NCBI GenBank assembly: GCA_951799425.1
Contig: OX637398.1
Span: 20,346,270-20,410,269 of the forward strand
DNA from: Ilex aquifolium
Taxonomy: Eukaryota > Streptophyta > Magnoliopsida > Aquifoliales > Aquifoliaceae
Reading direction: 5' to 3'
DNA length: 64,000 nucleotides
Of the stretch, positions 43,080-53,766 are shown in pieces. The notes beneath the pieces were generated by a model, which ran no database searches, was not told where the DNA came from, and saw only the letters and a list, made by a program, of their open reading frames with translations. Position numbers and translations under genes: made by a program. Numbering within the stretch: the stretch's first letter is position 1; each line of letters opens with the position of its first letter.

Positions 43080-43505
43080 AATTTCACCTCATCAGAAGGC
43101 AAGGGAGATGGAGATGGTATGGACGACTTCTCAATTGACCGTGGAGGTATTTCTTCATCCGACTCCCTCAATAGTTGATGTGCACTAGACGTGTCTGGAA
43201 CCTATATATACCACATATTAAAATATTACATACATAGAGTTTAAAATTGATCAAATAAAAATATAACATTTCTTATACACCATCTGATTGGCATTAACCC
43301 TAGATCCACCTACACTATCGGCTTGTGATTCCAACAAACCAATCCTTGCATGAATCTTGTCAAATTCAACTTTAATTTGCAGCTCTAATTTTTCACAGAC
43401 AACATGACATATTTTCTCATCCTTATTCATTGCAAATTGTGCAGGAGGCAAATACTCTTTACCAGAACCTCTAGATTGTGGATGTAATAGTCTTCTAATA
43501 TCCAT
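43080..43505 (-). pseudogene. Junction frame: Tnp2 end joined to TnpA-like coiled segment
   Basis: The frame begins MDIRRLLHPQSRGSGKEYLPPA, the Tnp2 region before its C-terminal domain. After KDEKICHVV it becomes CEKLELQIKVEFDKIHARIG, a charged helix like those in TnpA/Transposase_24-type proteins, with VPDTSSAHQLLRESDEEIPP in the next exon-like frame (43090-43200). The Tnp2 C-terminal domains seem to be deleted and the two genes fused. Confidence 0.5.
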
Positions 43506-45294
43506 CTTTTGTAGATCACGTCATGCATTCAGATGGTCCTTAGATTTTCCCACCAAGTATTGTCTACAATAGATTGTCACAAACATTCTTTTCTATATGC
43601 ATCACATCAAGGTTGTGTCTGATTAAATTATGCTTCTAATATGGCAGCTCAAAGAAAATACTCTTTTTCTTCCAACCATGTTTTTCAGACCTAGTTTTAT
43701 CCCTATGTATTGCTTTGTTTTTCCTTTCCATAAGATCATCCTTTTTGTACTCAGTCAAAATATGTTCTGATTCTAACTGTAGCAACAGCTCGGTTCCAGA
43801 CAAAGTAATAGGCTTGCATCCATACTCTCGTGTGCCATCAAATGAGTCTTTGATCTTTCGAAATTTGTGGCCGTAAGGTAACCATCGACGGTGACCTATA
43901 TAAGAATATTTTCTACAATGCTTCAACCAATAAGACCGAGGTTTCGTATTACAAGATGGACATGCATATTCACCCTTCGTACTCCACCCTGACAAGTTGG
44001 CATATGCAGGGAAATCACTAATTGTCCATAACAATCATGCGTGCATTTGAAACATTTGATTGCTTGATGCATCAAACGTATGAATACCATCTTCCCATAG
44101 TTCCTTCAAATCCTCAATTAATGGTTGCAAATATACATCAATCTTGTTGTCAGGTCCTTTAGGCCCATCAATAAGCACATATAGAATAAGAAATGGTTGT
44201 TTCATGCACAACCATGGTGGTAAGTTGTATGGAATCAATATGACGGGCCAAGTGCTATGAACAATATTCATGGACCTAAATGGATTAAATCCATCAGTTG
44301 CTAACCGAAGCATGACATTCCGACTGTCACTAGCAAACATTGGGTTTTTCAAATTGAAAGTTTTCCATGCCAAAGAATCAGTAGGATGCCTTAATACACC
44401 GTCATCGATTCATCCCTCAACATGCCATCTCATGAGTGAAGAAGTTTTTGATGACATAAATAGTCTTTGTAGTCTTGGCTTCAAAGGAAAATATCTCACC
44501 TGTTTGGCAGCTATTCGTTTACCTTTGGTGGTGTCAATACTTGGATTACCTTCTTGATGTTTCCATCTAGAAGTGTTACATATATCACACTCATCACGTC
44601 TTTCATCCTCATTTCTAAACAACATACAACTGTTAAGGCATGCATCCCACGTCTTATACGTAAAGCCCAAGTCATCAGTTACCTTTCTGGCTTCATAGTA
44701 TGAATTAGGAAGTTTTGCTCCCTTAGGCAAAAGCTCAAACAAGAACTGAAGCAACATCGTAACAGACTTATCTGTCCATCCATTAAGCACTTTCATATGT
44801 AGAAGTTGAACAATAAACGACAATGTCGTAAAATTTTTACACCCCGGATACAATTCACTTTCTGTTTCCTCTAGAAGTTTAAAATACTTTCTTGTTTCTT
44901 CATTAGCCCCTGACTGGGGACCATTTGTAGGTGGTTCATCATAATCAGCATTTTCACCTACATTTGCAATTCCTATCATCTCATGTATCATTTCGATCAT
45001 ATTGTCTCTGACATCTAAATCAACATAACTTTCATTTTCTTGGTTACCATACAAAGATATGTAGGGTTCTCCATGGTTAATCCAATTCTTATACTTCTTT
45101 AAGAAGCCATGGTAACCCAAATGGTTACGTACAATCTCTCGTGAAAAAAAAAAGCGATTTGCACATTTTTTACAAGGGCAATTGATTGTTGAACCTTCTG
45201 CCTTATTACTGTATGCAAAATTGAGGAATTGATCAACCCCATTCATGTATTCTGTTGAGACTCTATCTGGTAACTCAATCCAACTCTTGTCCAT
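43506..45294 (-). pseudogene. CACTA C Tnp2-type transposase, interrupted by stops
   Basis: It starts MDKSWIELPDRVSTEYMNGV with the transposase-associated domain (INCPCKKCANRFF, VRNHLGYHGFLKKYKNWI). The Tnp2 (Transposase_21) domain follows: YPGCKNFTTLSFIVQLLHMK, PNSYYEARKVTDDLG, ECDICNTSRW, then PMFASDSRNVMLRLATDGFNPF and TISDFPAYANLSGWSTKG. Stops interrupt it at 44410 (TGA), 44035 (TGA) and 43636 (TAG). The enzyme would bind the element ends and cut them. With these stops it is inactive, but the N-terminal 294 codons are open. Confidence 0.88.
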
Positions 45295-45299
45295 ATTTC

Positions 45300-46722
45300 A
45301 ACTAACCTAAACTGAAGAACAAAATTTTAGCTTATGAAAACCATTATTCAATTTACATGAAAAATACAGAAACATGATTACATAGAAGACTTCCAATGTT
45401 TAAGCTGCTTCATAAAATAGATGTAGCATAATCTAATAAATACAAGCAATATCTGAATAAAAAAAAATGAAAAATAGATTATATGTGAAGCGATATTATA
45501 GTTCAAAACATTAATATCTAACATATGAATTGCCAATAGTGTATCACACTTTGCATCATAAGAAAACAAACTTGCTAACCTACAAGCTATAACTTAGGAT
45601 GGTTTATGCTATACATATAGTTATAATTTCAGCCCCATACCCCTTCCTATGTGCAAGAAAATACTTGACAAAAGGTTTTTAAAGTAGAAGGCCTTGTAAA
45701 TTGCAATGGTATATAATACAAGGGAGAGAGAAGCATAAGGTAACAAATCATTGTATACAATATTGCTCTTTAAGGATCCTTGATTATGTCTCAAAAGAAA
45801 GATCCCATCTCTTACCAAACATACTCGTTTGCTTTTTCTGGCAAATTAATCAAAATCCAAGAACAAGAATAAAACTTCGAGAAGAAAATCATTAATTAGC
45901 TGAAAATTTATTTTATCTGTCATAGAATGCAGTCAACAAACAATTATCATTTTACTTACCCAAATAATTATTATTTTAAGTTCCCAAAGTCTAGGAGTAT
46001 CAATTCGTGTCGTCTCATTTGCGTGTTGCTATTTTTGAATCATGTCATTCTAATTTGTGTCGTGTCATGTTTGTATTCGTCTCTAAATAAATAAAAAGTT
46101 CACCTCTATTGGAAATTACAAAAAATGAAATAAATAAAAATGTTCGTCTTTCTTCTTCTTTTTCCTTTTTCCGCTTACTTTACTTTGTTTTTGGCAGAAC
46201 TTATGAATGTCATCATACATAACAAGGGCATCACGAATTCTCTAAACATAAGAACTTTCAATTTCTAAATAAAGTAAAGGCACAAGTTATTTTTAAATAA
46301 TTTCAGGTATTCTAGAAATGGTGAGAGTTCTAGCATTCATGTATAAGAGATCATCCATAATGCAGCACATTTTTCAGCTCCCAAACTCATTCATGAAGTT
46401 TCTCAAAGCAATTGTGAAGTCCTTGCTGCATTGCCATTCCCAGGTTTATACTTCGTCACATTTTTTCTACTTGAAGTATCAAACATGAAATAGCAAATAA
46501 TTTCAAGATTCACCCAAAATTTGCTAATATACTGAATTGTTCCTAATTGCACAGTTTGAAATTGATAACCTATAACCACCACAACAAATGAAAGTAAACA
46601 GATCAAATCAAAAACCACATACATTCACAAAAGCAGCAAAGAAAACCCTGAGCATCAAGAAGAGAAATGAACAGAGGAACCGCAAAAAAAAAAAAACCTA
46701 AAATCTAAAATATGTCACAGAA
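45300..46722. other. Non-coding part of CACTA C upstream of Tnp2
   Basis: AT-rich. It contains a gtgtcgtgtc-type repeat patch (46005-46080) like the one near 22080-22360. No gene is recognised. The Tnp2 promoter should be here, but no single TATA box stands out. Confidence 0.45.
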
Positions 46723-46740
46723 TTGTGTTCGGTAATTTTT

Positions 46741-47168
46741 TTTTTCGGAAGGTAAAATGTATTTAAATAAAACAGATATACAAGGGTAATCACCCACAAA
46801 TTGTACAATGAAGTCACATAGGACTCAAAGACAAACATCAAAAACCCAAAAAGACAAGGCTCAAAACCCAAGTCTGTAAGAGATGCCCTGAGTAAGAGCA
46901 TCTCCCACAGATTTGTTGACAAAAGAATACATTGGTAGACAAAAATCAAAGCATGAAACCAATTCATCAAACTTGATCAACAAAATCGAACTAGGACCAA
47001 TTTTGCCCCTTAACTCCACTGATATGCAAGATAGCAGTCCAAGGATTGTGTTCGGTAATTACTCAAACTCAAAGAACATAATCGAATTGTGCCCCTTAAC
47101 TCCACTGATATGCAAGATAGCAGTCCAAGGATTGTGTTCGGTAATTACTCAAACTCAAAGAACATAAT
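46741..47168 (-). mobile_element. Poly(A) retroposon in CACTA C (probable LINE 3' end)
   Basis: On the minus strand the sequence runs to TTTACCTTCCG followed by a run of A (46735-46746 on the plus strand is T-rich). Flanks carry the matching direct repeat GAATTGTGTTCGGTAATT near 46723-46740 and 47169-47186. The frame FGFLMFVFESYVTSLYNLWV resembles LINE 3'-end sequence. The 5' side is complicated by an 86-bp tandem duplication. Confidence 0.5.
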
Positions 47169-47176
47169 CGAATTGT
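47005..47176. repeat. 86-bp tandem duplication
   Basis: gccccttaactccactgata begins at 47005 and again at 47091. The block ends with ttcggtaattactcaaactc and aaagaacataatcgaattgt both times. It includes the motif that forms the retroposon's flanking repeat. Confidence 0.92.
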
Positions 47177-47186
47177 GTTCGGTAAT

Positions 47187-48490
47187 TACTTGATAATCAA
47201 CTTAAAATCATCTAAAATCAGACCTAGGATTTGACTAACTCCTCCTAAATTGCAAAGAGAGAGAGAGAGAGAGAGATGTACTTACTGGGTCAAGTGAACG
47301 AATGAAATCACAATGCAGAGCCCACGTCTCAATGAGTAAAGCAAATCTTCAACGATGGTGGTCTTCAACGATGATTGAGTGCTTGAGGACGGAGGAGTTT
47401 CAGTCGTCCAGTACTCAGAGAGATGCGAAGGCTAGCCAAAGCAACAGACGTGGTTGTTATAGTTTTGGAAAAATTTCAACCACATCCCCTCTAGTTTACC
47501 ATACCTTCAAAGACAGCCCCTCTATTTTTTGAATCTTCACTAACACCCCCGTCAGATTAAAAATATTAACTATAATGCAATTTTACTTAATTGCCCATAA
47601 TATATTTGAGAACGAACTTTATTCACACCTCCTCTAGATAAACATATCTTCAATGAGACCCCCTATGTTTTCTAATTTTTTTTTTCATATTAAAATTTGG
47701 GCCGATTAAAATTCGATTCGAACTAATTAAAATTTATTTTTTATGTATTAAATTTGAGTCGATTAAAAATTATTTTTTTTACGTATTACAATTTGAGCCG
47801 ATTAAAATTCTATTTGAGCTAATTAAAAATCATTTGTAATTGACTCAAATCAAATTATAATCAACTCGTATTGAATTTTAATTGGCCCAAATTTTAATAC
47901 ATAAAAAAATATAAATTTTAATTGACTCAAATTTTAATTAATCGAATTTTAATTGACACGAATTTTAATGACATGGGGTGTCAATGATGTTTAAATATAA
48001 ATTAGAAAGGGTGTTAGCGATGTTTTTGATAATAGAGAGAATATATATGAAGATATAATAAACTAGAAGAAGTGTGACTGAAATTTTTCCTATAGTTTTT
48101 TATTTGAACCGCCTGAACATTTCATTAGTTGCCCGGTTTGAATGGTCGAGGGAAGGAACCTAGCTAATATCTTATTCCATTTTGAGTTTAATTCTATCAC
48201 AAATAAAAAAAAATTTGGGATATAGCCCTTATAGAATTGGTGTTATTTATAAATTAAGAGTCTTTATTGATAGTTTTAATTGTTAGGAGTCTTTCTTGAT
48301 GACTCTATCAATAGTTGGTCTTTTTTTGTTTTTAGATAAATTCTTTAATTTTTGTGTGAAATTATCTTAAGTGCTTGATATTTTTTATAAAAAAAGAGAG
48401 CTAATGACAGAAAAGGGGAAAAATGAATACAAAATATAAAAATAGGTAGTTTTATTTATGGGGGGGAAAACAAGCAAAAAAAAGTCATCG
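47187..48490. other. Non-coding right part of CACTA C
   Basis: It contains a GA repeat (about 47255-47276) and an AT-rich patch at 47690-47970, where phrases such as gattaaaattcgatt and aattttaattgac recur on both strands. A short frame at 47302-47532 has no known domain. Confidence 0.45.
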
Positions 48491-48879
48491 TTATCTTGTT
48501 ACATTACTTGCGACAGGGCATAGCCCATCACAAAAAAAATGATAATGCAAAATTTATCATTTATAACGGCAATCCAACTGCCGCGAAAAATATGTCGCAA
48601 AAAATGACTTTTTTGTGGCTACAAATCTTACTGTCACAAAAAAATTTGCCTCAAAATGCCTTAATTCTTGTAGTGTGATTTGTATAACTTTTATGAAGTG
48701 TAATCTATTTTATGTTTTTTTTAGTATGATATTTGATGTTAGTTTGTGTTGGTTGTTGAATGGAAAATATATGAAATGTATTAATTGTGTTAGTTTTTTA
48801 TTGAACACAAGTATTAGTGGTGTACAGATGAAATTTTTTATTGGAATACCATTTTTTATGAAGGGTTATTTTTTAAAAA

Positions 48880-49120
48880 AATGATTTTTTTTGCGACGAA
48901 ATTAATATCGTCGCAAAAAATTGTAAGAACAATCTTTTTTGCGATGTTTTTAATCGTTGCAAAATTCTGTACTAGTTTTTGGTTCAAACATTTTAACGAC
49001 GATTTTTATACGTCGCAAATGTATTTATTCAATTTTTTTGAATTGAACCGTACCAAATTTTTTGCGACGTTTATTTTTTTCGTCGTGAATGTGTTTACAT
49101 TTTTTTATTTATGTAAAAAT
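48880..49120. repeat. CACTA B right subterminal region, irregular GCGACG motifs
   Basis: Motifs gcgacgaaa, tcgtcgcaaaa and gcgacgtt occur in alternating orientation. This is the probable transposase-binding zone and the source of the array that follows. Confidence 0.7.
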
Positions 49121-49695
49121 TTATTTGCGACGATTTTTTTGCGTCCGAAAAATTAATTAAATTATTATTTTTTACATTTTTTATTTATGTAAAAATTTAT
49201 TTGAGAGGATTTTTTTATGTCGTGAAAAATTAATTAAATTATTATTTTTTATATTTTTTTTTATGTAAAAATTTATTTGCGACGATTTTTTTACGTCTTG
49301 AAAAATTAATTAAATTATTATTTTTTATATTTTTTATTTATGTAAAAATTTATTTGAGAGGATTTTTTTATGTCGTGAAAAATTAATTAAATTATTATTT
49401 TTTATATTTTTTTTTATGTAAAAATTTATTTGCGACGATTTTTTTACGTCTTGAAAAATTAATTAAATTATTATTTTTTATATTTTTTATTTATGTAAAA
49501 ATTTATTTGAGATGATTTTTTTATGTCGTGAAAAATTAATTAAATTATTATTTTTTATATTTTTTTTTATGTAAAAATTTATTTGCGACGATTTTTTTAC
49601 GTCGTGAAAAATTAATTAAATTATTATTTTTTACATTTTTATTTATGTAAAAATTTATTTGCGACGATTTTTTTACGTCGCGAAAAATTAATTAA
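49120..49695. repeat. 76/77-bp tandem array in CACTA B right end, dimeric pattern
   Basis: The anchor aattaattaa lies at 49151, 49228, 49304, 49381, 49457, 49534, 49610 and 49686, giving spacings of 77, 76, 77, 76, 77, 76 and 76. Units alternate between a form with gagagg...tgtcgtg and a form with gcgacg...acgtc, a 153-bp higher-order unit. The last two units are both of the gcgacg form. In the best units GCGACG-attttttta-CGTCGC forms a hairpin. Confidence 0.95.
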
Positions 49696-51582
49696 ATTTT
49701 TTTCTTTAATTTTTTTCACGTTGGTGGATTAGATTTTAGCTACGGTTTTTTTAAGTTTTGCGACATTTTTTTTCGTGGCAAATTTTTTTTTTTGGCGATG
49801 AAATTAAAATTGCGTCACAAAATATTTTCAACGACGAACACGCGACGAAAAAAACACATTGCGAAAAATAAACGGCGACGAATTTTTTTTAATTTAGCGA
49901 CGAAAAAAATCGTCGCAAAAAATATTTTTTGTTGTAGTGTCTCTCAAAAAAACCTGTTAGGGACTGCCCAAAGAAATCAAATGTAATGCTATCTAATCAC
50001 AAAAAAGTTAGAGATCTGAAAATATAAGTACACAACAGAGTGAAAAGCAAAGAAAAAGATTTAACATCTTAAAACCCCACAAGTATAACTCCATCGATCC
50101 CTTCACTTTTTCATTCATCCAACTTTCTCTCCTCACCAAACATAAAATTTATTCATCTCTTCCATTTGTCGTCCTTCAACTTTTTCATCGTATCCAACCA
50201 ACCATAAGTTTGATAACACTTTTTGTGACTATGATATTTTTATTTTGTTTACAAACTAAATCCAACTGTAGGATCAGTCTGATAAGTGATGTCAGTGTAA
50301 TTTCGAAAATAAGGACTGCAGTAACAGTGCCAAAAAATGACGCCATTTGTAGTTCATCCTTCTCACCAGTTGGGTGGGTCACAGTCGTCTCCATTAACAT
50401 AAACTTCTACTACTTAGGTTGAACAATGGACAAATCACAAATGGATGCTAACTGCTTTCCCAGCTTCTTACCGCATGGAAATGATGTGGGGTAAACCAAT
50501 ATGCATTTTAGCAGCTTACTTTTATATTCAGATATTCAAAATGGGATAAAGTTAACTTTTGGTACCATATTTCTTATTTTTTATCTATCAAAGCAAGATA
50601 CGTAAATACCTATAAAATTTAATTATTTTACTCTATTGTTCACACATTCAACTATTACAAACAAATCAAGACAAGTCCTACGGGTAAAAACATTTCGGTA
50701 TGGTATATATAAAATTAGGGTAACTCGTGCTTAAAGTTACGGTGTAACGTAAACTAACCGGTTAATTTGAAAAAAAATTTACTTTAATTTACTTTTCTTG
50801 AGATGAATGTTAATGGTCATTAGATAAGTCTATATAGGACTTTCGAATGAACTTATTAAATCTGTCTTGTTTTATATTATAGATTTGTATGACAGTGGTA
50901 GATCTCCTTCAAAATTCATGGGCCTAATGATGGAAAAATTTGCTCTGTAAGAAATAGTTCTAGAAAAGAGTTATGCCAAAAGAGTAGAGCTCAGAAGAGT
51001 AGAGCTCTTGTCTCTAAAGCCATCTATGACTTGATAATCAGCTCCGCCCTGCATGACTGAATCCTAGTAATGAGATAACAACGAAAGATTAGGGATGGCT
51101 TTAGTCATTTGAGTTAATTATTGACTTAAGTATCCAAAAGTCGACTCCCGTAGCTCCCAGAGGTGTAGTTAGACTTTGTACCAACAGGACCTATCTTTTG
51201 CTAAGATGAACTTTCTTTAGAAGCAATTCAAAGGAGGAAGCTTCCTGGATAATATATTTTTTAGGTACAACAAACAAAAATCTAGGCCGGCCTGATCTGT
51301 ACAAAAACCTTTTTCATATTTAAGTAAGAAATTTGGCCTATTGCATGCACTTGTAGGAACAGACAAATTAAACCTCTTTCATACAGCGATTCTTGCCTGG
51401 CTTTCAACGATAAAGAAACAAATAAAGTAAACTTACAAGAAAGACGACAATACTTCAGTGACTAATTTCATCAAAGATATGATTATTTACGACTTCTCTG
51501 TATTGTTTAAGTTTATACCAACGAATTTTTAATCTAATGATACTCTTTGTCTTATAAAGACTTTGTTTTTTTTGAGATCAAG

Positions 51583-51593
51583 GGTTCAAGTCC
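51583..51593 (+). other. Pol III B-box-like motif (possible SINE relic)
   Basis: GGTTCAAGTCC fits the B box of tRNA-derived SINEs, followed by C-rich sequence and a short A run at 51609. An A box is not clear and there is no cloverleaf, so this is not called a tRNA gene. Confidence 0.35.
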
Positions 51594-52053
51594 CCCTCCC
51601 CCTCCCCTAAAAAAAAGTTCATAATCATAGTGGAAAGACTTTATTCTAAAGATGGTATTTTATTCTAATGATCCATTTGATATTTCGAAAAAAGAGAAGG
51701 ATGGATAACTTTTTATTCCTTCCATTTTGTCATCCATTCTCCCAAATAGACCATAACTTCAACGGAGAGTAGGAATTGACTCCACGTTTTTAACTGTAGA
51801 TGATAGGATTATATGATAATATGGCATCAATCAAATAGATTTTTAAGTTATTGTTTATCTTATATATTCTTGTTTATCTCAGTGTGATTGTTTCTTCACC
51901 CTAATATATAGGATATAACCAATTTGTTCCAAGTAACAAGAACTAATGTGAAGATGTGCTTTGGTCCGTAGATGTAGGTCTTATGATCGAATTACGTAAC
52001 TTACTTCGTGCATATTGTTTTTGATCAATTTCCATTTATATTTGATTCTATTA

Positions 52054-52065
52054 TGGTATCAAAGC
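52054..52065 (+). other. Copia primer-binding-site relic
   Basis: TGGTATCAAAGC is one base off the copia consensus TGGTATCAGAGC, after a T-rich segment that could be the end of a decayed LTR. No gag or pol follows within the next kilobase. Confidence 0.4.
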
Positions 52066-52469
52066 AGATCAATCAGACTTTGCTTGATCTCACTTTCATT
52101 TTGTATTATCATGACATTCATTTCATGCTTTTGTTTCTTGTGTTTGTACGATGGATTATTTCGCGTACACAATAATTTCGGGTTAATGTTATCAATTGTC
52201 AAATTTATCAAAATTATTTTTAAATTTCATCTCGTGTTCAAATTCAAGTTTTTATATTTGATTTTATCAGTATCCTTTTACAAAAGTCTTTACACATAAA
52301 AAACTCTTGACTATGCATACTCTTTCATTTAGACAAATGGCACACACAAAACAACAAACTTAATACAGCTGAAAAAAATATAAATAGTATAGCTAAAGCA
52401 TATCAAGCCAAATAGATCATCTAAAAGAAAATTTGATGAATGCTATTAAGACCCAATTTAAGAATCCAA

Positions 52470-52584
52470 TTTGAGGATTCAATACATTGTAGCTATCGGA
52501 TTAACAGTGGGTCACAACATTTAATGAAATCCACTATCAGTCTAATGATCATAATATATTAGATATCCAAATTATATCCTCAAA
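52470..52584. mobile_element. Weak inverted-repeat unit (candidate MITE remnant)
   Basis: tttgaggat on the left is matched by atcctcaaa on the right, and the interior shows partial complementarity (cagtgg with ccact). TSD and terminal motif are not clear. Confidence 0.3.
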
Positions 52585-52748
52585 CCAACAAACCCGGTTT
52601 TTCACGAACAAAAATAATGAGTTATGCTGTCCACGTTGTGGTTAAAAGTTCTTACATTATTTAGGTTTGTAAATTATGCATATTGCTAACATTCTCAGAG
52701 TAGAATGTTGACTTTAATTTCACATTTGTTGCGAGGTAAGAGCCAAAG

Positions 52749-53015
52749 ACGGATTTAGATCCCCCTCCATACCCCTTCCCTTCAATTCCTCTCAATACAG
52801 GCCTAGATGAGTGACATGTGTAAAATTTTAAATTTCAATGGACAAGATTTGTTCTCATTCATTTTATTATTGGTGGACTGTTAACAATTATGAAAAAAAT
52901 TTCTCACAAGGAAAAAATCTTGTCCATTAAAATTCAGAATCTTCCACATGTCACTCATCTAGCACTGTATTAAAAGAAATTGAAGGGAAAAGGTAATGGA
53001 GGGGATCCGAATCCG
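52749..53015. mobile_element. MITE with long terminal inverted repeats, 230 bp upstream of the DnaJ gene
   Basis: Roughly the first and last 110 bases are reverse complements, e.g. CGGATTTAGATCCCCCTCCA on the left against CGGATTCGGATCCCCTCCAT reversed from the right, and GATGAGTGACATGTG in both arms. CCAAAG at 52743-52748 and 53016-53021 is a possible TSD. The 267-bp unit would fold into one long hairpin. Confidence 0.8.
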
Positions 53016-53169
53016 CCAAAGACAACAAAGACAATGACTTCATGTCAAAATTACGTTCAACCAGCATCCAAATAAACCGCCTCCTAATAAGGTCTTAATC
53101 AACGTGTTAAATAATTCAAGTAACTTGCTTCCCCCCTATTAGATAAATATTCATCCCTAATCTCTTACC

Positions 53170-53183
53170 ACTCTCTCTCTCTC

Positions 53184-53240
<57 letters not shown>
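53170..53240 (+). repeat. (CT)n microsatellite in the DnaJ 5' leader
   Basis: About 70 bases of CT repeats with one interruption (CTCACT at 53183-53188), ending four bases before the DnaJ ATG. CT/GA tracts in plant leaders are known targets of GAGA-binding BPC factors; binding here is an inference. Confidence 0.95.
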
Positions 53241-53244
<4 letters not shown>

Positions 53245-53766
53245 ATGGAGATTTCCTTGAAGATAAATGCCAACATAGATAAAATGGTAACACTCTGTCA
53301 CAAACCAAAGTATTCACAGAAGCATTCTAATCTCAAATCTTTCTCATGTCAAGCTAAAAGGTTGGCCATGGAAAGCGGAGAAATTAAAACCAACTTTTAT
53401 GAAGTTCTTTCTCTTGTTGGTTCTGAAAACGTGGGCTTTGATGATATAAAAAAAGCATACAGAAGCATGGCTCTCCAATACCATCCTGATGTTTGTCCTC
53501 ACCCAACCAAGGAAGAGTCCACCAAACGATTCGTCGAGCTAAGAAAGGCCTATGAAACCCTTTCAGATCCGATTTTACGCAAGAGGTATGACTATGAATT
53601 AGGTTTGGTTGACTCGTTTGCTTGCGGATTTGGCAGTCTTTGTGTGGAAAAAAGAAGTGCAAATTTCCCGAAGGAGGTGTGGGAGAGGCAGCTCAGTGGA
53701 CTGAAAAAACGATCTCGTGATAGAGTAGAGAAGAAGAAAAATGGATGCATGAAGAAAGAGAGCTAG
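53245..53766 (+). CDS. Small J-domain protein, chloroplast DnaJ 20-like
   Basis: A 173-residue intronless frame with start context gataATGG. Residues 1-45 are Ser/Lys-rich and nearly free of acidic residues, like a plastid transit peptide. The J domain is about residues 49-118: NFYEVLSLVGSENVGFDDIKKAYR (helices I-II), QYHPDVC with the HPD loop at 80-82, then RFVELRKAYETLSDPILRKRYDYEL (helices III-IV). The tail is basic (WERQLSGLKKRSRDRVEKKK). The HPD loop stimulates the ATPase of Hsp70, and related proteins such as Arabidopsis J20 deliver clients to plastid Hsp70. It is the only recognised host gene in the window. A CT tract lies directly upstream and a MITE ends 230 bp upstream. The frame is intact with plausible plant codon usage. 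The exact DnaJ subfamily is uncertain. Confidence 0.9.
   Translation: MEISLKINANIDKMVTLCHKPKYSQKHSNLKSFSCQAKRLAMESGEIKTNFYEVLSLVGSENVGFDDIKKAYRSMALQYHPDVCPHPTKEESTKRFVELRKAYETLSDPILRKRYDYELGLVDSFACGFGSLCVEKRSANFPKEVWERQLSGLKKRSRDRVEKKKNGCMKKES

Larger units (their letters stand above)
41610..48675. mobile_element. CACTA element C (7.07 kb), transposase-bearing, nested in element B
   Basis: The ends are CACTACAAGAAAATAT (left) and, reversed, CACTACAAGAATTAAG (right). The TSD is TGA at 41607-41609 and 48676-48678. Subterminal repeats vary on GTGACGGC, GCGGCG and GCCGC near the left end (41630-41910) and GCGACAG/CTGCCGCG near the right end (48500-48650). It carries Tnp2 and TnpA-like coding remnants on the minus strand. 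Much of the right third is non-coding. Confidence 0.93.
39859..49939. mobile_element. CACTA element B, non-autonomous, containing CACTA element C
   Basis: The ends are CACTACAACAAAAATC (left) and, reversed, CACTACAACAAAAAAT (right), each followed by TTTTTTGCGACG. The TSD is TCT at 39856-39858 and 49940-49942. Subterminal zones (39880-40030, 48890-49920) are full of GCGACG/CGTCGC motifs. Without the nested element C it is about 3.0 kb and encodes no transposase. Confidence 0.93.
49943..52440. other. Sparse non-coding interval
   Basis: AT-rich sequence without recognised genes. It holds a SINE-like B box (51583) and a copia PBS relic (52054), listed separately. Confidence 0.5.

Noticed and set aside
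51583..51593. B-box-like motif as a tRNA gene
   Set aside because: No cloverleaf, no A box at the right distance, and no anticodon arm. At most a SINE relic.
53116..53301. Minus-strand frame with a long Arg-Glu alternation
   Set aside because: It is the translation of the CT microsatellite on the opposite strand of the DnaJ leader.
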